Shown piece by piece: positions 1-7,766 of a stretch of DNA of 62,593 bases. The stretch is taken from the NCBI GenBank assembly GCA_035633215.1, contig DASQFI010000075.1:1-62593 (forward strand), in the 5' to 3' direction. A model generated the notes under the pieces. The model ran no database searches. It was not told the DNA's origin and saw only the letters and a program-made list of their open reading frames with translations. The translations under genes and the position numbers were made by a program. The stretch comes from DASQFI01 sp035633215 (GTDB lineage Bacteria; Acidobacteriota; Vicinamibacteria; Vicinamibacterales; SCN-69-37). Positions within the stretch are counted from its first letter, which is position 1, and the number at the start of each line of letters is the position of its first letter.

Positions 1-2
1 CC

Positions 3-830
3 CAATCAGTATCGTCCGGCACGACGAATGCCGTGGGCGACACGACGACCTCGACGCCGGCCTTCAGTCGATTGAAGGTCTGCAAGGTCGGCAACGTCAG
101 CGGGACGTTCACCGTGTCGGCGGCCCCCGCCGGCGGTGGAAGCCCGACGGTGTTGTCGCCCATTACCGTCGCCGCCGGACAATGTCGTATCGTCGCCGAA
201 GACTTCGACACCGCAACGGGCGTGGGGGGGAACATCACCGTCACGGAAACCTCAGCGGGGCTGCAGAGCATTTCAGCACAGCGGATCGACGCCCCCGCCG
301 GCACGATTTCGTCATTCACGTTCACGAACGGACAGACGTTGTTCCTGAACAGTTTCCATGGATACACGATCACCTTTACCAACAACGTACCCCCACCGCC
401 GCCCCCGCTGGGTAATGGGCGGTTCACCGGAGGCGGTCAGATTAGAATCGGCGAGTTCCGGATCAGTCAGGGTCTGACCATTCACTGCGACAAGATCCTG
501 TCGAACAACCTCGAAATCAATTGGCCAGGAGGCAACAATTTCAAGATGGAGGAGCACCTGACGACCGTTGAGTGCTCCGATAACCCGGCGATTATTCAGG
601 CACCCCCGGCGGCGCCGCTCGACACCTTGATCGGCACGGGCGTCGGTAGGTTCAACAACGTCGATGGCTATACCGTCGAATTCACACTCATTGACTACGG
701 CGAGCCTGGCGACCAGGACAAAGTGGCGTTGAAGATCTTCCGGACTGGCCAAGCGCCCGTTCTCAATCTGGTGTTGACGACGATCACGCAAGGCAACCTG
801 CAGGCGCATTTCGACCAGCCGCACAAGTAG
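3..830 (+). CDS. Surface or secreted protein, 5' end outside window
   Basis: The frame is open to the window edge, so the true start lies upstream and 275 residues are visible. GTG at 33 is only the first start-like codon. The first ~115 residues are Thr/Ser/Gly-rich and beta-rich, like an immunoglobulin-type surface repeat. A polyproline linker (PPPPPP) follows near residue 130. The last ~135 residues begin GGGQIRIG and contain ELxINWPGG, a CSDNPAI segment and GTGVGRFNNVDG, which resembles the small domain named post-COAP-1 in large exported proteins; that assignment is from memory of the pattern. No catalytic motif is seen. A strong terminator follows 48 bases after the stop. The role is probably structural or adhesive, but unproven. 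Confidence 0.7.
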   Translation, partial: QSVSSGTTNAVGDTTTSTPAFSRLKVCKVGNVSGTFTVSAAPAGGGSPTVLSPITVAAGQCRIVAEDFDTATGVGGNITVTETSAGLQSISAQRIDAPAGTISSFTFTNGQTLFLNSFHGYTITFTNNVPPPPPPLGNGRFTGGGQIRIGEFRISQGLTIHCDKILSNNLEINWPGGNNFKMEEHLTTVECSDNPAIIQAPPAAPLDTLIGTGVGRFNNVDGYTVEFTLIDYGEPGDQDKVALKIFRTGQAPVLNLVLTTITQGNLQAHFDQPHK

Positions 831-878
831 CGCGGCTCTCGAATCGGCGAGGCTGACGTACAACGCGTAGAACGGAGG

Positions 879-913
879 AGCGGCGGGACGGTCACAGGTC
901 CCGCCGCTTTTCT
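879..913 (+). terminator. Rho-independent terminator
   Basis: An 11-bp perfect stem (879-889 with 898-908, AGCGGCGGGAC / GTCCCGCCGCT) closes an 8-base loop and runs into TTTTCTATTT. It ends the surface-protein gene that stops at 830. Confidence 0.85.
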
Positions 914-1286
914 ATTTCAACGTTCTTGCTGCTATCTGGTCAGCGTTTCGACGCGACCGAGGATCCGGCCGGGAACTGCCCGAGGCAAAGACCCTTACCC
1001 AGTTCTTCGATCTGTCAGGCCCCGGCCCTAAATTTCTCGGACCGTCCAATTCCCCTTCCGTCTGTCCGAATTGGCCCTATCGGCGATCCGGAGTTGGCCA
1101 CTGATTCAATTCCAGGAAGTTTGGTCGGGATGCCGCGAGCACGGGCGAGACGTCCTCGACGCGCGCCTCGGTCGTGATGATCGCCGCGGCCGGCACGTGC
1201 GCCACCTGTGCGGTGCGAGCCTCGACGTTGCGCTGTAGCGCGAGCACGCTGTCATGTTCTCTCACGTGGCGGGCGTAGTCGGGTTT
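914..1286. other. Intergenic, no supported gene
   Basis: Short open frames occur on both strands. The minus-strand frame 1077-1265 has a plausible composition but no recognisable motif or clear ribosome site. The stretch abuts a tRNA fragment and may be eroded mobile-element DNA. Confidence 0.4.
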
Positions 1287-1331
1287 CTCTTAATCTGTTG
1301 GTTCTCGGTTCGACTCCGAGCGGGCTCACCA
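1287..1331 (+). other. 3' fragment of tRNA-Lys(CUU), probable integration scar
   Basis: The segment starts at an anticodon loop CTCTTAA (anticodon CTT at 1289-1291). It continues through a perfect T arm (CTCGG, loop TTCGACT, CCGAG at 1304-1320), the acceptor strand CGGGCTC and ACCA. Nothing upstream pairs as a 5' acceptor, D arm or 5' anticodon strand, so this is not a working tRNA. Anticodon-loop-to-3'-end duplications are what tyrosine integrases leave at tRNA attachment sites, and a tyrosine integrase lies 170 bases away. Confidence 0.75.
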
Positions 1332-1500
1332 CTTTTCCTAACAAAAACCTCGTTCGATCCGGATTGCGAAGCCTCGATGGGCCGTTTGACACCCTAACTG
1401 ACACCCAACCGCGGCTCAGTGCCACGTCGGCCGCAGCAACTTCAAGTCGGGCTGCTCTGATTCCTTAGCGTGAGTGACTGGGAGACGGGGTGCCGCTCAC

Positions 1501-2319
1501 CTAACGACCGAGCGCGGCGTCCATCTTGGCAGCCGCCTCGCGCTGCAGTTCAGGTAGGACGTGGCTGTAGGTGTTCATCGTCAGGCTGATCTGCGAGTGC
1601 CCCAGCGTTTCCATGATGACGCGGGGGCTCACGCCTTGGGTCAGGAGCAAGGTCGCCGCAGTGTGCCGCAGATCATGTAGGCGGATTGGTGGCAGCCCGG
1701 CGTCTTTCAGCAGCGCCTTGAACGACTTCGAAAGGTTGCTTTGTTCGATCGGCGTGCCGATGCTCGTCGTGAACACCAGACCCGCGTCTCTCCATTCGCT
1801 CCCAGCGGCAAGCCGTGATTCAAGCTGTTCCCGGCGATGTGCTCTCAGCGTGGCCACGGTGACTTCTGGCAGCGCGATTGTCCTTCGGCTGCGGGCCGAC
1901 TTGGGTTCGACCATCTGAATGGACGTCTTGACACTCGCCAGGCGCTGGCGGACACCGCGTAGGGACTCCTCAAGCGGCATTCGGTCAGCCGTTGTGGCGC
2001 CATCGGCACGGGCCTTCTCGAGGGCCGCCCCTAACCTGGCCCGGTCGACCAGTAGCGAGCGCCGGGCCGCCGGATCTCCGCCGGAACGCTGTAGTGCCTG
2101 CCTGACAGTCAATGTGCCTGCCTGAAGATCGACATCGCTCCACCGCAGACCCAGGGCTTCCCCAACGCGCAGCCCGCAGCTCAGGGCGACCGTGACGAAC
2201 GGCTGAAGCGGGTGACCATTTACGGACTTGAGGAGCCGTTTCGCCTGCTCCCTCGTGAGGGGACGGATCTCTCGGCTGACCGCGCGAGGAGGGTCGACAA
2301 CCCGGCCTCCAGGCAGACG
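1501..2319 (-). pseudogene. Phage-type tyrosine integrase, N-terminus lost
   Basis: The catalytic domain of a site-specific tyrosine recombinase is intact. It has the first Arg in GLRVGEALGL (codon 2167-2169), a Lys in PKSARSRRTI, HDLRH, LGHSQ and the nucleophile Tyr in TYSHV near the C-terminus. The frame extends upstream of the apparent TTG at 2112 without a break to a stop at 2320-2322, and no good start codon lies in between. Beyond that stop, traces of the expected core-binding domain lie scattered over different frames. The gene therefore appears truncated by indels. Its position next to the tRNA-Lys fragment suggests it was the integrase of an element using that tRNA. A short functional product from an internal start cannot be excluded. 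Confidence 0.75.
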
Positions 2320-2758
2320 TTACAGCGTCCCGGAGACCCCGCCTCCGGTCAGACGGCGTCCCAAAAACGTGTGCAGGGCGGTGAGGGGCGCGAACGCGAG
2401 CCCCGACAGAACCCCGCCCGGCGCGACACCAGGTCGCTGGCGAGCTTGCGCGCGCGAGACAAGTTGAACGGAGCACCGAGCCGAGCTGGGTTGGTTGCAA
2501 GAAAGCCGCAGACCGGGACTCGCCAACCGTCAGTTCTCGCGGTGTCAGCTCATTTTCGAAAAAAAAGAGGGCGAAGGGGTACGCATGTTCCGCGGCTACC
2601 GAGGAGGGGGTCTGCTGGCCTGAGGAGGTATCTCCCAGACCCGGTCAGAACCGGTGAGTGGAAGCGGGAGACGCCTGGGGACAGCGCTTGAACTGCTGGC
2701 GTTCGGCGAATGATTCTAACTGACGACGAGTACATTTGTTGCTGACGGTAGCACCGGG
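2320..2758. other. Decayed integrase N-terminal region and spacer
   Basis: Minus-strand frames here carry scattered integrase-like pieces (for example ALHTFLGRRL just upstream of VVDPPRAV) interrupted by frame changes. No intact gene is seen. An A-rich run lies near 2555-2565. Confidence 0.4.
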
Positions 2759-3505
2759 ATGCGAGCGTGCATTTTTTGCGGCGGGCGTCCAGTCAGCCGA
2801 GAGCACGTGCTGCCTGAGTGGCTGGCGAAATTGGTGGGCGTAGACGGATACGTTTGGACGCATCCGCTCCGGGGAGAAGCGCGCAAGAGAGCGGTCCGTG
2901 GCAGCTTCGACTTCGTGCTAAAAGCGGTCTGCAAGCCTTGTAACAACGGGTGGATGCACGACATCGAGGAAATGGCAAGGCCACTAGTCGGTCCGATGGC
3001 TCTCGGCCAACCGGGAGCCCTCACCGTAATCGCCCAAGCCGCTGTCGCGACCTGGGTCTGGAAGCTCGCGCTCGTCGCGGATCATGCGTCAACGCCACCT
3101 TTCTTCACGGCGGTGGAGCGCGGCACCTTCATGGACACGCGGCGTCCCACGTCGTTCCTCCGTATATTCCTGGTTCCCTGTGCGCGCTCAGATGTCCCGG
3201 GGGCGTTTGTCAACTGGAGTGCCCCGTACTACCAGCCCAGTAAAGTCCATGTCGCCGATCTTCATTGCTTTACAGCTCGCGCTGGTTCGATAGCTATGCA
3301 GGCGCTTTTTCTGCGAGCGCATCCAGCGGCACCCGAGCCCCTGAGGCTCACTGTCAAGCACATCCCTGGGGTAACGCCCCTTCAGATCTGGCCCGCGGAA
3401 GCAGTCGTCGAACCCTTCTCTGTGCCGGTCCTTAGCGAAGAGACGTTCCGTCTGCTTGCGGAACGGGCCGCCTCTGAGGCGATTCCCTGGCGCGACTATC
3501 GGTGA
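2759..3505 (+). CDS. HNH-type zinc-binding protein of unknown role
   Basis: A 248-residue protein with a split metal-binding motif: C4-x2-C7, then REHVLPEWL (Glu15, His16), then C58-x2-C61 followed by NNGW. This CxxC/EH/CxxCNNxW layout occurs in HNH-like families whose second half is uncharacterised. Residues ~75-248 carry hydrophobic and aromatic segments but no motif I recognise. The ATG at 2759 follows a weak purine stretch (ACCGGG). A second, distinct HNH gene follows at 3667, and both sit between two tRNA fragments, which points to mobile-element cargo such as defence or DNA processing. Activity is not demonstrated, because the canonical third HNH catalytic histidine is not obvious. Confidence 0.7.
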   Translation: MRACIFCGGRPVSREHVLPEWLAKLVGVDGYVWTHPLRGEARKRAVRGSFDFVLKAVCKPCNNGWMHDIEEMARPLVGPMALGQPGALTVIAQAAVATWVWKLALVADHASTPPFFTAVERGTFMDTRRPTSFLRIFLVPCARSDVPGAFVNWSAPYYQPSKVHVADLHCFTARAGSIAMQALFLRAHPAAPEPLRLTVKHIPGVTPLQIWPAEAVVEPFSVPVLSEETFRLLAERAASEAIPWRDYR

Positions 3506-3666
3506 CGGTCACGGTTCGCACTCGGAGGTACTATGTCGTCTGCGGCTAGGTCGCTCCCGAAGGCCGGTCTCCGCGCCGACCGAGAGCGTGGCGCTTGTTC
3601 TGGAGGGCGGTCGGTAGCGGGATCCGCTCGGCGCCCAGGGTCCCGAAGCAACGGTGGAGGCTTGGG

Positions 3667-4071
3667 GTGAAATACGACCGCATACGTAAGCTTTGTGCAA
3701 GGCGCGGGACACCCTCCAAGCACATTCCCCGAGAGAGACCGCTCAGTAAAGCCGAGCGCGCAGAGGTCCTAGCAAAAACGGGAGGACGGTGCCATCTCTG
3801 CGCCGGAGTTCTCCGGAAACGGTGGCGCGTGGACCATGTGGTGCCCCATTACCTTGAGGGCGCGGCGACCCTCAGCAATTTCTTGCCCATTTGCCGGGAA
3901 TGCAACGGCCTCAGAGGTGGGTACCGGCGTGACGTTCTGCGGCTGATCATGCGCCTTGGCATCTATGCCAAACAAGAAATCCGGCACGACACAGCTCTCG
4001 GAAAGAGCATTGCGGGCGTGGTCTACGCTCGCCTGAAAGCGAACAAAAAGCGCCGCCGGAGAGCCGTTTGA
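3667..4071 (+). CDS. HNH endonuclease
   Basis: A 134-residue single-domain nuclease. It has C42-x2-C45, the WRVDHVVP core (Asp56, His57), NFLP (Asn71) and C76REC79N, the standard zinc-supported beta-beta-alpha metal site of HNH endonucleases. The C-terminus is Lys/Arg-rich (KKRRRRAV). I chose the GTG at 3667 because GGAGG lies at 3656-3660, six bases upstream; the frame extends further back without a better start. Likely roles in an island are phage packaging, homing or restriction. There is no terminase or methylase beside it, so none of these can be preferred. Confidence 0.8.
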   Translation: MKYDRIRKLCARRGTPSKHIPRERPLSKAERAEVLAKTGGRCHLCAGVLRKRWRVDHVVPHYLEGAATLSNFLPICRECNGLRGGYRRDVLRLIMRLGIYAKQEIRHDTALGKSIAGVVYARLKANKKRRRRAV

Positions 4072-4424
4072 TGGCCGCGCTAATAATTGCGTAGGGGGCC
4101 ACGATACGCTGAATCGTTTGATGATCCGCATCGCGCCGATGCGCTTGCTTCGCATCTGGAGTCATTGAACAGGGCAGAACTTCCGCATCCTCCGCAGCGA
4201 CTTCCAGGATCTCTCGAAGTTCCGCGCTCTCGTGAGGCGCAGGTGCTTTCCACAAAACACGCTGCGCCTAACGTCCATAGCACATAGCGAGTTCTGCACT
4301 TGCTGCTGTTTCAGGCGATAGGATAGCCCGCCTGATCGCCACCCGTGTGCGGCCAATCAAACAGAGTCATCTACAAGGCAATAGGGCGTCGGTCGGGGAT
4401 ACTCGTAAGTTATTGAAAGCATTG
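4072..4424. other. Intergenic, nothing supported
   Basis: No credible gene, terminator or repeat is seen between the HNH gene and the tRNA-Arg fragment. Small frames on both strands lack motifs and ribosome sites. Confidence 0.4.
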
Positions 4425-4477
4425 CGCGCCCGGCAGGAATCGAACCTGCGACCCTCGGTTTAGAAGGCCGATGCTCC
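4425..4477 (-). other. 3' fragment of tRNA-Arg(UCU), probable integration scar
   Basis: On the minus strand the segment reads GAGCATCGG, anticodon loop CTTCTAA (anticodon TCT), variable region, T arm GCAGG-TTCGATT-CCTGC and acceptor strand CGGGCGC with discriminator G; no CCA is encoded. The D arm and 5' acceptor strand are replaced by unrelated sequence (no GCGCCCG partner). It is thus a truncated tRNA copy, facing the tRNA-Lys fragment from the other side of the HNH genes. Confidence 0.7.
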
Positions 4478-4581
4478 ATTGGCGGAGGTAGCTCCCCCCT
4501 AACGACGCGGAGGGCTGCTCTTCGAGTGAACCCCAGCAGATGCGTGGGGGGGGTGAGCGGAATTTGCACCTGCCACAATGG

Positions 4582-5136
4582 CTATTTCTCTCGATCGAGC
4601 TTCTCAATTGGTTCCCAGTTGTTGAGCCACTGGGTCAAATCGCGATGCTGATGCTGGTAGTCCCCAGCAGCTACCTTCAATTGGTCGGGCCCCTTCAAAC
4701 CCCGGGTTTCCCAACACCGCTTGCCTTGCGTGACCCAGATATACGACTGCGTCGTCGTCCGAGAACCATGGACCGCACTGAGGGTTTCGAGAAGCCGCTG
4801 ACGGGGAATCACGACGAAGTCTGTGCTGCGGCTGGCAAACCCCTGAAGAACAAACACCCAATAATCGGCCGCCGACTTCGCCAGTTTGTCTCGATTGAGA
4901 CTCCACCAACCGCATGCGCGCAACTGCTGCTGGAAGGCTGGCTTCATGTGCGTGACAAGAAAGTCCTTCGAGAACTTGACCTGCAGTGAGACCGTCGCGC
5001 GGTTTAGCCGATCCGACACCAAGAGATCGACGCCAGTGTCCTTCAGAGGGATCCAGACATTCGCGCGCTTGAACGTCTTCTCCAGGAACGCCCCGACCAA
5101 GTACTCGCCAGCATGGACTGTAAAAAGTGGCTTCAT
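4582..5136 (-). CDS. PD-(D/E)XK-like nuclease-fold protein
   Basis: A 184-residue protein starting at ATG 5136, behind GGGAGAGGG. Residues 1-60 show the pattern of a PD-(D/E)XK core: an early helix with Glu11 (HAGEYLVGAFLE), a strand VWIP followed by DTGVDLLV (Asp37), then VSLQVKFS (Gln52-x-Lys54). The rest contains Trp-rich segments typical of uncharacterised restriction-like proteins. No partner methylase is present. It lies beside a tRNA scar and a dead IS element, so it is probably island cargo with a defence or DNA-repair role. The fold call rests on motif spacing only. Confidence 0.55.
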   Translation of the reverse strand: MKPLFTVHAGEYLVGAFLEKTFKRANVWIPLKDTGVDLLVSDRLNRATVSLQVKFSKDFLVTHMKPAFQQQLRACGWWSLNRDKLAKSAADYWVFVLQGFASRSTDFVVIPRQRLLETLSAVHGSRTTTQSYIWVTQGKRCWETRGLKGPDQLKVAAGDYQHQHRDLTQWLNNWEPIEKLDREK

Positions 5137-5162
5137 CCCTCTCCCACCCTCGGGCGACACCC

Positions 5163-5625
5163 AAAACCGGCCATTGATCGACACCTGAAAACCGGCCACC
5201 ACGGCTGACGACCGAGACGTTGACGCCGGGCGAGGAACGCATGTTCCTACGCGGGCATGAGCAACGTTTTGGACGACCAGAAACAGCAGCAGATCCGCGC
5301 GCTTGGCTCCCTGGGCCGATCGCTGCGATAGATTGAGCAGGCGACCGGCGTCCGTCGGGAAAACGATCGGTCCCTACCTGAAGGCTGCCGGGATTCCGGT
5401 GCGGGCGCGCGGTGGGCGGCCGCGCGTCTGGCCGCCAAATCCGGCACCACGCCGGGGGTGTCCACCGACTCGGCGCCATCAAACCCGGCCACCACGGGAG
5501 CCGTGTCCACCGACTCGGATCGACCAAAACCGGCCACCAGGGGCGAGGTGTCCACCGACTCAGGCGCGATCCCGCAGCCGGGCCGCGCGCCCAGTGCGCG
5601 CGGACACACCCACTCTGCGCCGCAA
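5163..5625 (+). mobile_element. Remnant of an IS21-type insertion sequence
   Basis: The left side carries two copies of AAAACCGGCCA (5163-5175 and 5188-5199), resembling the multiple end repeats of IS21 elements. Next comes a broken istA 5' region (5257 onward). No istB or right end is recognisable. The element interrupts the 3' end of the minus-strand gene starting at 5958. Confidence 0.6.
5257..5600 (+). pseudogene. istA: IstA transposase N-terminal remnant
   Basis: The start MSNVLDDQKQQQIRALG and the later pieces IEQATGVRRE and GPYLKAAGIPVRARGGRP match the N-terminal DNA-binding part of IS21-family IstA. At least three lesions are visible: a TAG at 5329-5331 where the family has Arg, an extra A in the GAAAACG stretch at ~5360, and a one-base loss near 5445 (CCGGCACC for CCGGCCACC). 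The linker is encoded by an exact 45-bp period: GTGTCCACCGACTC begins at 5458, 5503 and 5548, giving VSTDS repeats. The catalytic DDE domain is missing. Confidence 0.7.
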
Positions 5626-5958
5626 ACGGGGCGCGTTCACCAATCTTGGCCGCTCCTCCGGATCGAATTCGGCGTCGGAGATCTCGGGATTGTCGTGAAC
5701 GTAGTAACGCTCGTTGTCGTACGCAGGGTCTGTTTCGGCAAGACCAATCGCATACCAGTCTTGGGGGACCAGACCTTGCCGCCGCTCCCATTTTGCAACG
5801 GTGGCAGCGACCGCCTCATCGGTGGAGATCATTGCTCGCTTGATGTCGCCGTCGTAGGCTTCGGCTACGCGGCGAGGAAATCTGGTGCTGATGGATCGGA
5901 AACGAGCTGAAAACGCCATCTCAAGTTCACTCTTCGTCAAACCTTTGTTTCTGGTCAT
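5560..5958 (-). CDS. Hypothetical protein, 3' end replaced by IS remnant
   Basis: The ATG at 5958 follows GGAGAGCC. Residues 1-~108 form a plausible soluble protein (TRNKGLTKSELEMAFSARF, then WERRQGLVPQDWY and acidic DNPEISDAEFDPEERP). The last ~25 codons run into the IS21 remnant and are Arg-rich and out of character, so the original C-terminus is probably lost. I do not recognise the family. Confidence 0.5.
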   Translation of the reverse strand: MTRNKGLTKSELEMAFSARFRSISTRFPRRVAEAYDGDIKRAMISTDEAVAATVAKWERRQGLVPQDWYAIGLAETDPAYDNERYYVHDNPEISDAEFDPEERPRLVNAPRLRRRVGVSARTGRAARLRDRA

Positions 5959-6072
5959 CACGGCTCTCCTGTTTTCAAGCAAACCCCGAAACTCCTCTGG
6001 GCCGAGGACGTCTTACCTTGGCTGGCCGTCTCAACGCCCGTCGCGCAGCTCCTCCTGAGCCGCCGCTCTGCG

Positions 6073-6264
6073 TCATCGAAAAGCTGCCACCCTGCACGAC
6101 GACCTGCAATGTCGCTGAGTGGTCCTGACGGGCGTGAAGGGTCGGTCGCAGCCCCGGCAGAACGGGCCCGCCGTAACGCCTGGTAACGCCTGGACGTCGC
6201 GATCACACGCCGCGTCAAGCTTGGGGGGAGGGGAGTGATGGTAGGCGCTCATGCGGCCGTCCAC
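6073..6264 (-). CDS. Small Cys/His zinc-ribbon-like protein
   Basis: A 63-residue frame whose C-terminal half is a compact metal-binding pattern: CRGC (CxxC), then TQRHCRSSCR with His and two Cys. Similar one-domain proteins are scattered in soil bacteria. ATG at 6264 or 6252 is possible; neither has a convincing ribosome site. The two-hairpin element at 6284-6342 lies immediately upstream in its direction of transcription. An overlapping frame at 5958-6218 looks like a shadow. Confidence 0.4.
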   Translation of the reverse strand: MDGRMSAYHHSPPPKLDAACDRDVQALPGVTAGPFCRGCDRPFTPVRTTQRHCRSSCRVAAFR

Positions 6265-6283
6265 CAGCTCGCCAAGTCACGGC

Positions 6284-6342
6284 GGTTGCGAGCCCCCGCA
6301 ACCACCTTTTACGGGCGTTTCGGCACTAGCCGAGACGCCCGT
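6284..6342. repeat. Two-hairpin element, copy A
   Basis: Hairpin 1 is GGTTGCG (6284-6290), loop AGCCCC, CGCAACC (6297-6303). After ACCTTTT comes hairpin 2, a 14-bp stem (6311-6324 with 6329-6342, one G-T pair) closed by loop ACTA. Copy B lies at 12188-12246 with the same architecture, and one base pair inside the stem is swapped. TGTCGTT follows in both copies. There is no U-tract, so it is not a classical terminator. Confidence 0.7.
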
Positions 6343-6620
6343 TGTCGTTGTATCTAACAGCCATCTAACATCTGCGGTCCCGACGCCCTGAAAGAGCATT
6401 CAGACCAAAGCCTGCGCCGGCATCGCCGAACAGCCCGTCTCTTCCACCGCGCAATCGCAGCCGACGGCAAAAGAAGCTGCCCGCTACGAGGCTTATTTCT
6501 CGCGAGACTGAGACAATTGTCTTCCTCTGAAAGGACCTTTGTAGCCGAGCCGGCCCAACTCTCGCGGGAAACCTTACAAGTTTGTGGCCCGGCGTTCGCA
6601 TATATTGCGCGCACCCCAGC

Positions 6621-7766
6621 ATGTCCTCGGTTCCTGCGCGCCAGCTGCACGGCCTCGACAGCCGAACGCCACCCACACCAGCCGACAGCGGTGCCGAACT
6701 GGATTCACTGTCGGCGTTTCATTCTGAGGAGGATCTCGTCCACCGCGCCGCGGGGCCTGAGGCAGATCACAGGCGACCCCGGCCGCTGAACCCTGCCTTG
6801 GCCATTGTCGCCATGCTGAGTCTGGCCGTAGGGGCGGCGATCGCTGCGACCTACTTGTTTCAGGACCGGCGTCAGGAAGCCTCCCCTCCGGCTGTCACTG
6901 CGCCCGCCTCTCCCGTCCCGCCGGTAGGCGTGGCGACGATCAGCTCGCGACCGGAGGGGGCGCAGGTCACAATCGACGGCGTTGCGCAAGGCAAAACGCC
7001 TGTCAGAGTCTCGCTTTCTGCAGGACCGCACGCGCTCGAGCTTCAGGACGGACGGGCCCGGCGATCCCTGCAACTCACGGTTGAGGCTGGCGCGACATCC
7101 GCCTATTACATCGATCTCGCCCCTGCGATTGGCGCCGCCGCGGGCAGGCTCGACGTGACGTCTGAACCCGTTGGTGCGCAAGTAACGGTTGACGGCGCCC
7201 CGCGTGGCGTCACCCCTCTCGTTCTTACTGACGTCGTTCCCGGCCAGCACCGCGTGGTCATCTCGAATAGCGACGCCACGATCAGCCGCACCGTATCTGT
7301 CAACCCAGGCGTAACCGCAACGGTCGTCGCGTCACTCGTTCAGGCACGTGCTTCCGCGGGTTGGCTTGCAGTCGACTCGCCGATCGAGCTTCAGGTGTGG
7401 GAGGACGGCCAAATCGTTGGCACGACGATCGCCGGCCTCCTCATGCTGCCCGCCGGTCTTCATCATTTCGAGTTCGTGAGTCGGCCGCTCGACTTCCGCA
7501 CGGAATCAAGCGTGACGATCCCACCCGGCAAGACCGTCAAGACGTCGGTCACGCTTCCAAACGGATCACTGTCGATCAATGCGGTGCCATGGGCCGAGGT
7601 CTGGCTGGATGGTCGCGGCCTTGGAACGACACCGATCGGCAACGTGTCGGTGCCCATCGGCACCCATGAGATCGTCTGGAAGCATCCGGAGCTCGGCGAG
7701 CGACGACAGTCCGTCACGGTCACTGCCAAGGCTCCGGTCCGCATCGCGATGGATTTGCGCAAATGA
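6621..7766 (+). CDS. Membrane-anchored protein with four PEGA repeats
   Basis: Start taken at ATG 6621 (MSSVPARQ); the frame runs further back and no ribosome site decides. Residues 1-57 are a polar cytoplasmic leader and ~58-80 a single membrane helix (PALAIVAMLSLAVGAAIAA). Four PEGA-type beta repeats follow, with hallmark phrases SRPEGAQVTIDGVAQGKTP, SEPVGAQVTVDGAPRGVTP, a divergent third repeat and VPWAEVWLDGRGLGTTPIG. PEGA domains are common in surface and periplasmic proteins. The next gene overlaps by four bases (ATGA at 7763-7766), so the two are translationally coupled and likely act together at the envelope. Confidence 0.8.
   Translation: MSSVPARQLHGLDSRTPPTPADSGAELDSLSAFHSEEDLVHRAAGPEADHRRPRPLNPALAIVAMLSLAVGAAIAATYLFQDRRQEASPPAVTAPASPVPPVGVATISSRPEGAQVTIDGVAQGKTPVRVSLSAGPHALELQDGRARRSLQLTVEAGATSAYYIDLAPAIGAAAGRLDVTSEPVGAQVTVDGAPRGVTPLVLTDVVPGQHRVVISNSDATISRTVSVNPGVTATVVASLVQARASAGWLAVDSPIELQVWEDGQIVGTTIAGLLMLPAGLHHFEFVSRPLDFRTESSVTIPPGKTVKTSVTLPNGSLSINAVPWAEVWLDGRGLGTTPIGNVSVPIGTHEIVWKHPELGERRQSVTVTAKAPVRIAMDLRK

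Noticed and set aside
1077..1265. A 62-codon minus frame near the tRNA-Lys fragment
   Set aside because: The composition is plausible but there is no ribosome site, domain or conserved neighbour to support it.
1287..1331. A functional tRNA-Lys
   Set aside because: There is no 5' acceptor strand, D arm or 5' anticodon strand upstream.
4425..4500. A functional tRNA-Arg
   Set aside because: The 5' acceptor partner is absent and the D arm cannot form, so only the 3' part is present.
5458..5561. Three 45-bp direct repeats, considered as a CRISPR or minisatellite
   Set aside because: They encode the VSTDS linker repeats of IstA in one frame; there are no unique spacers and no cas genes.
5958..6218. 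An 86-codon minus frame overlapping the small zinc-ribbon gene
   Set aside because: It has no motif, and the overlapping frame has a clear CxxC/HC-C pattern.
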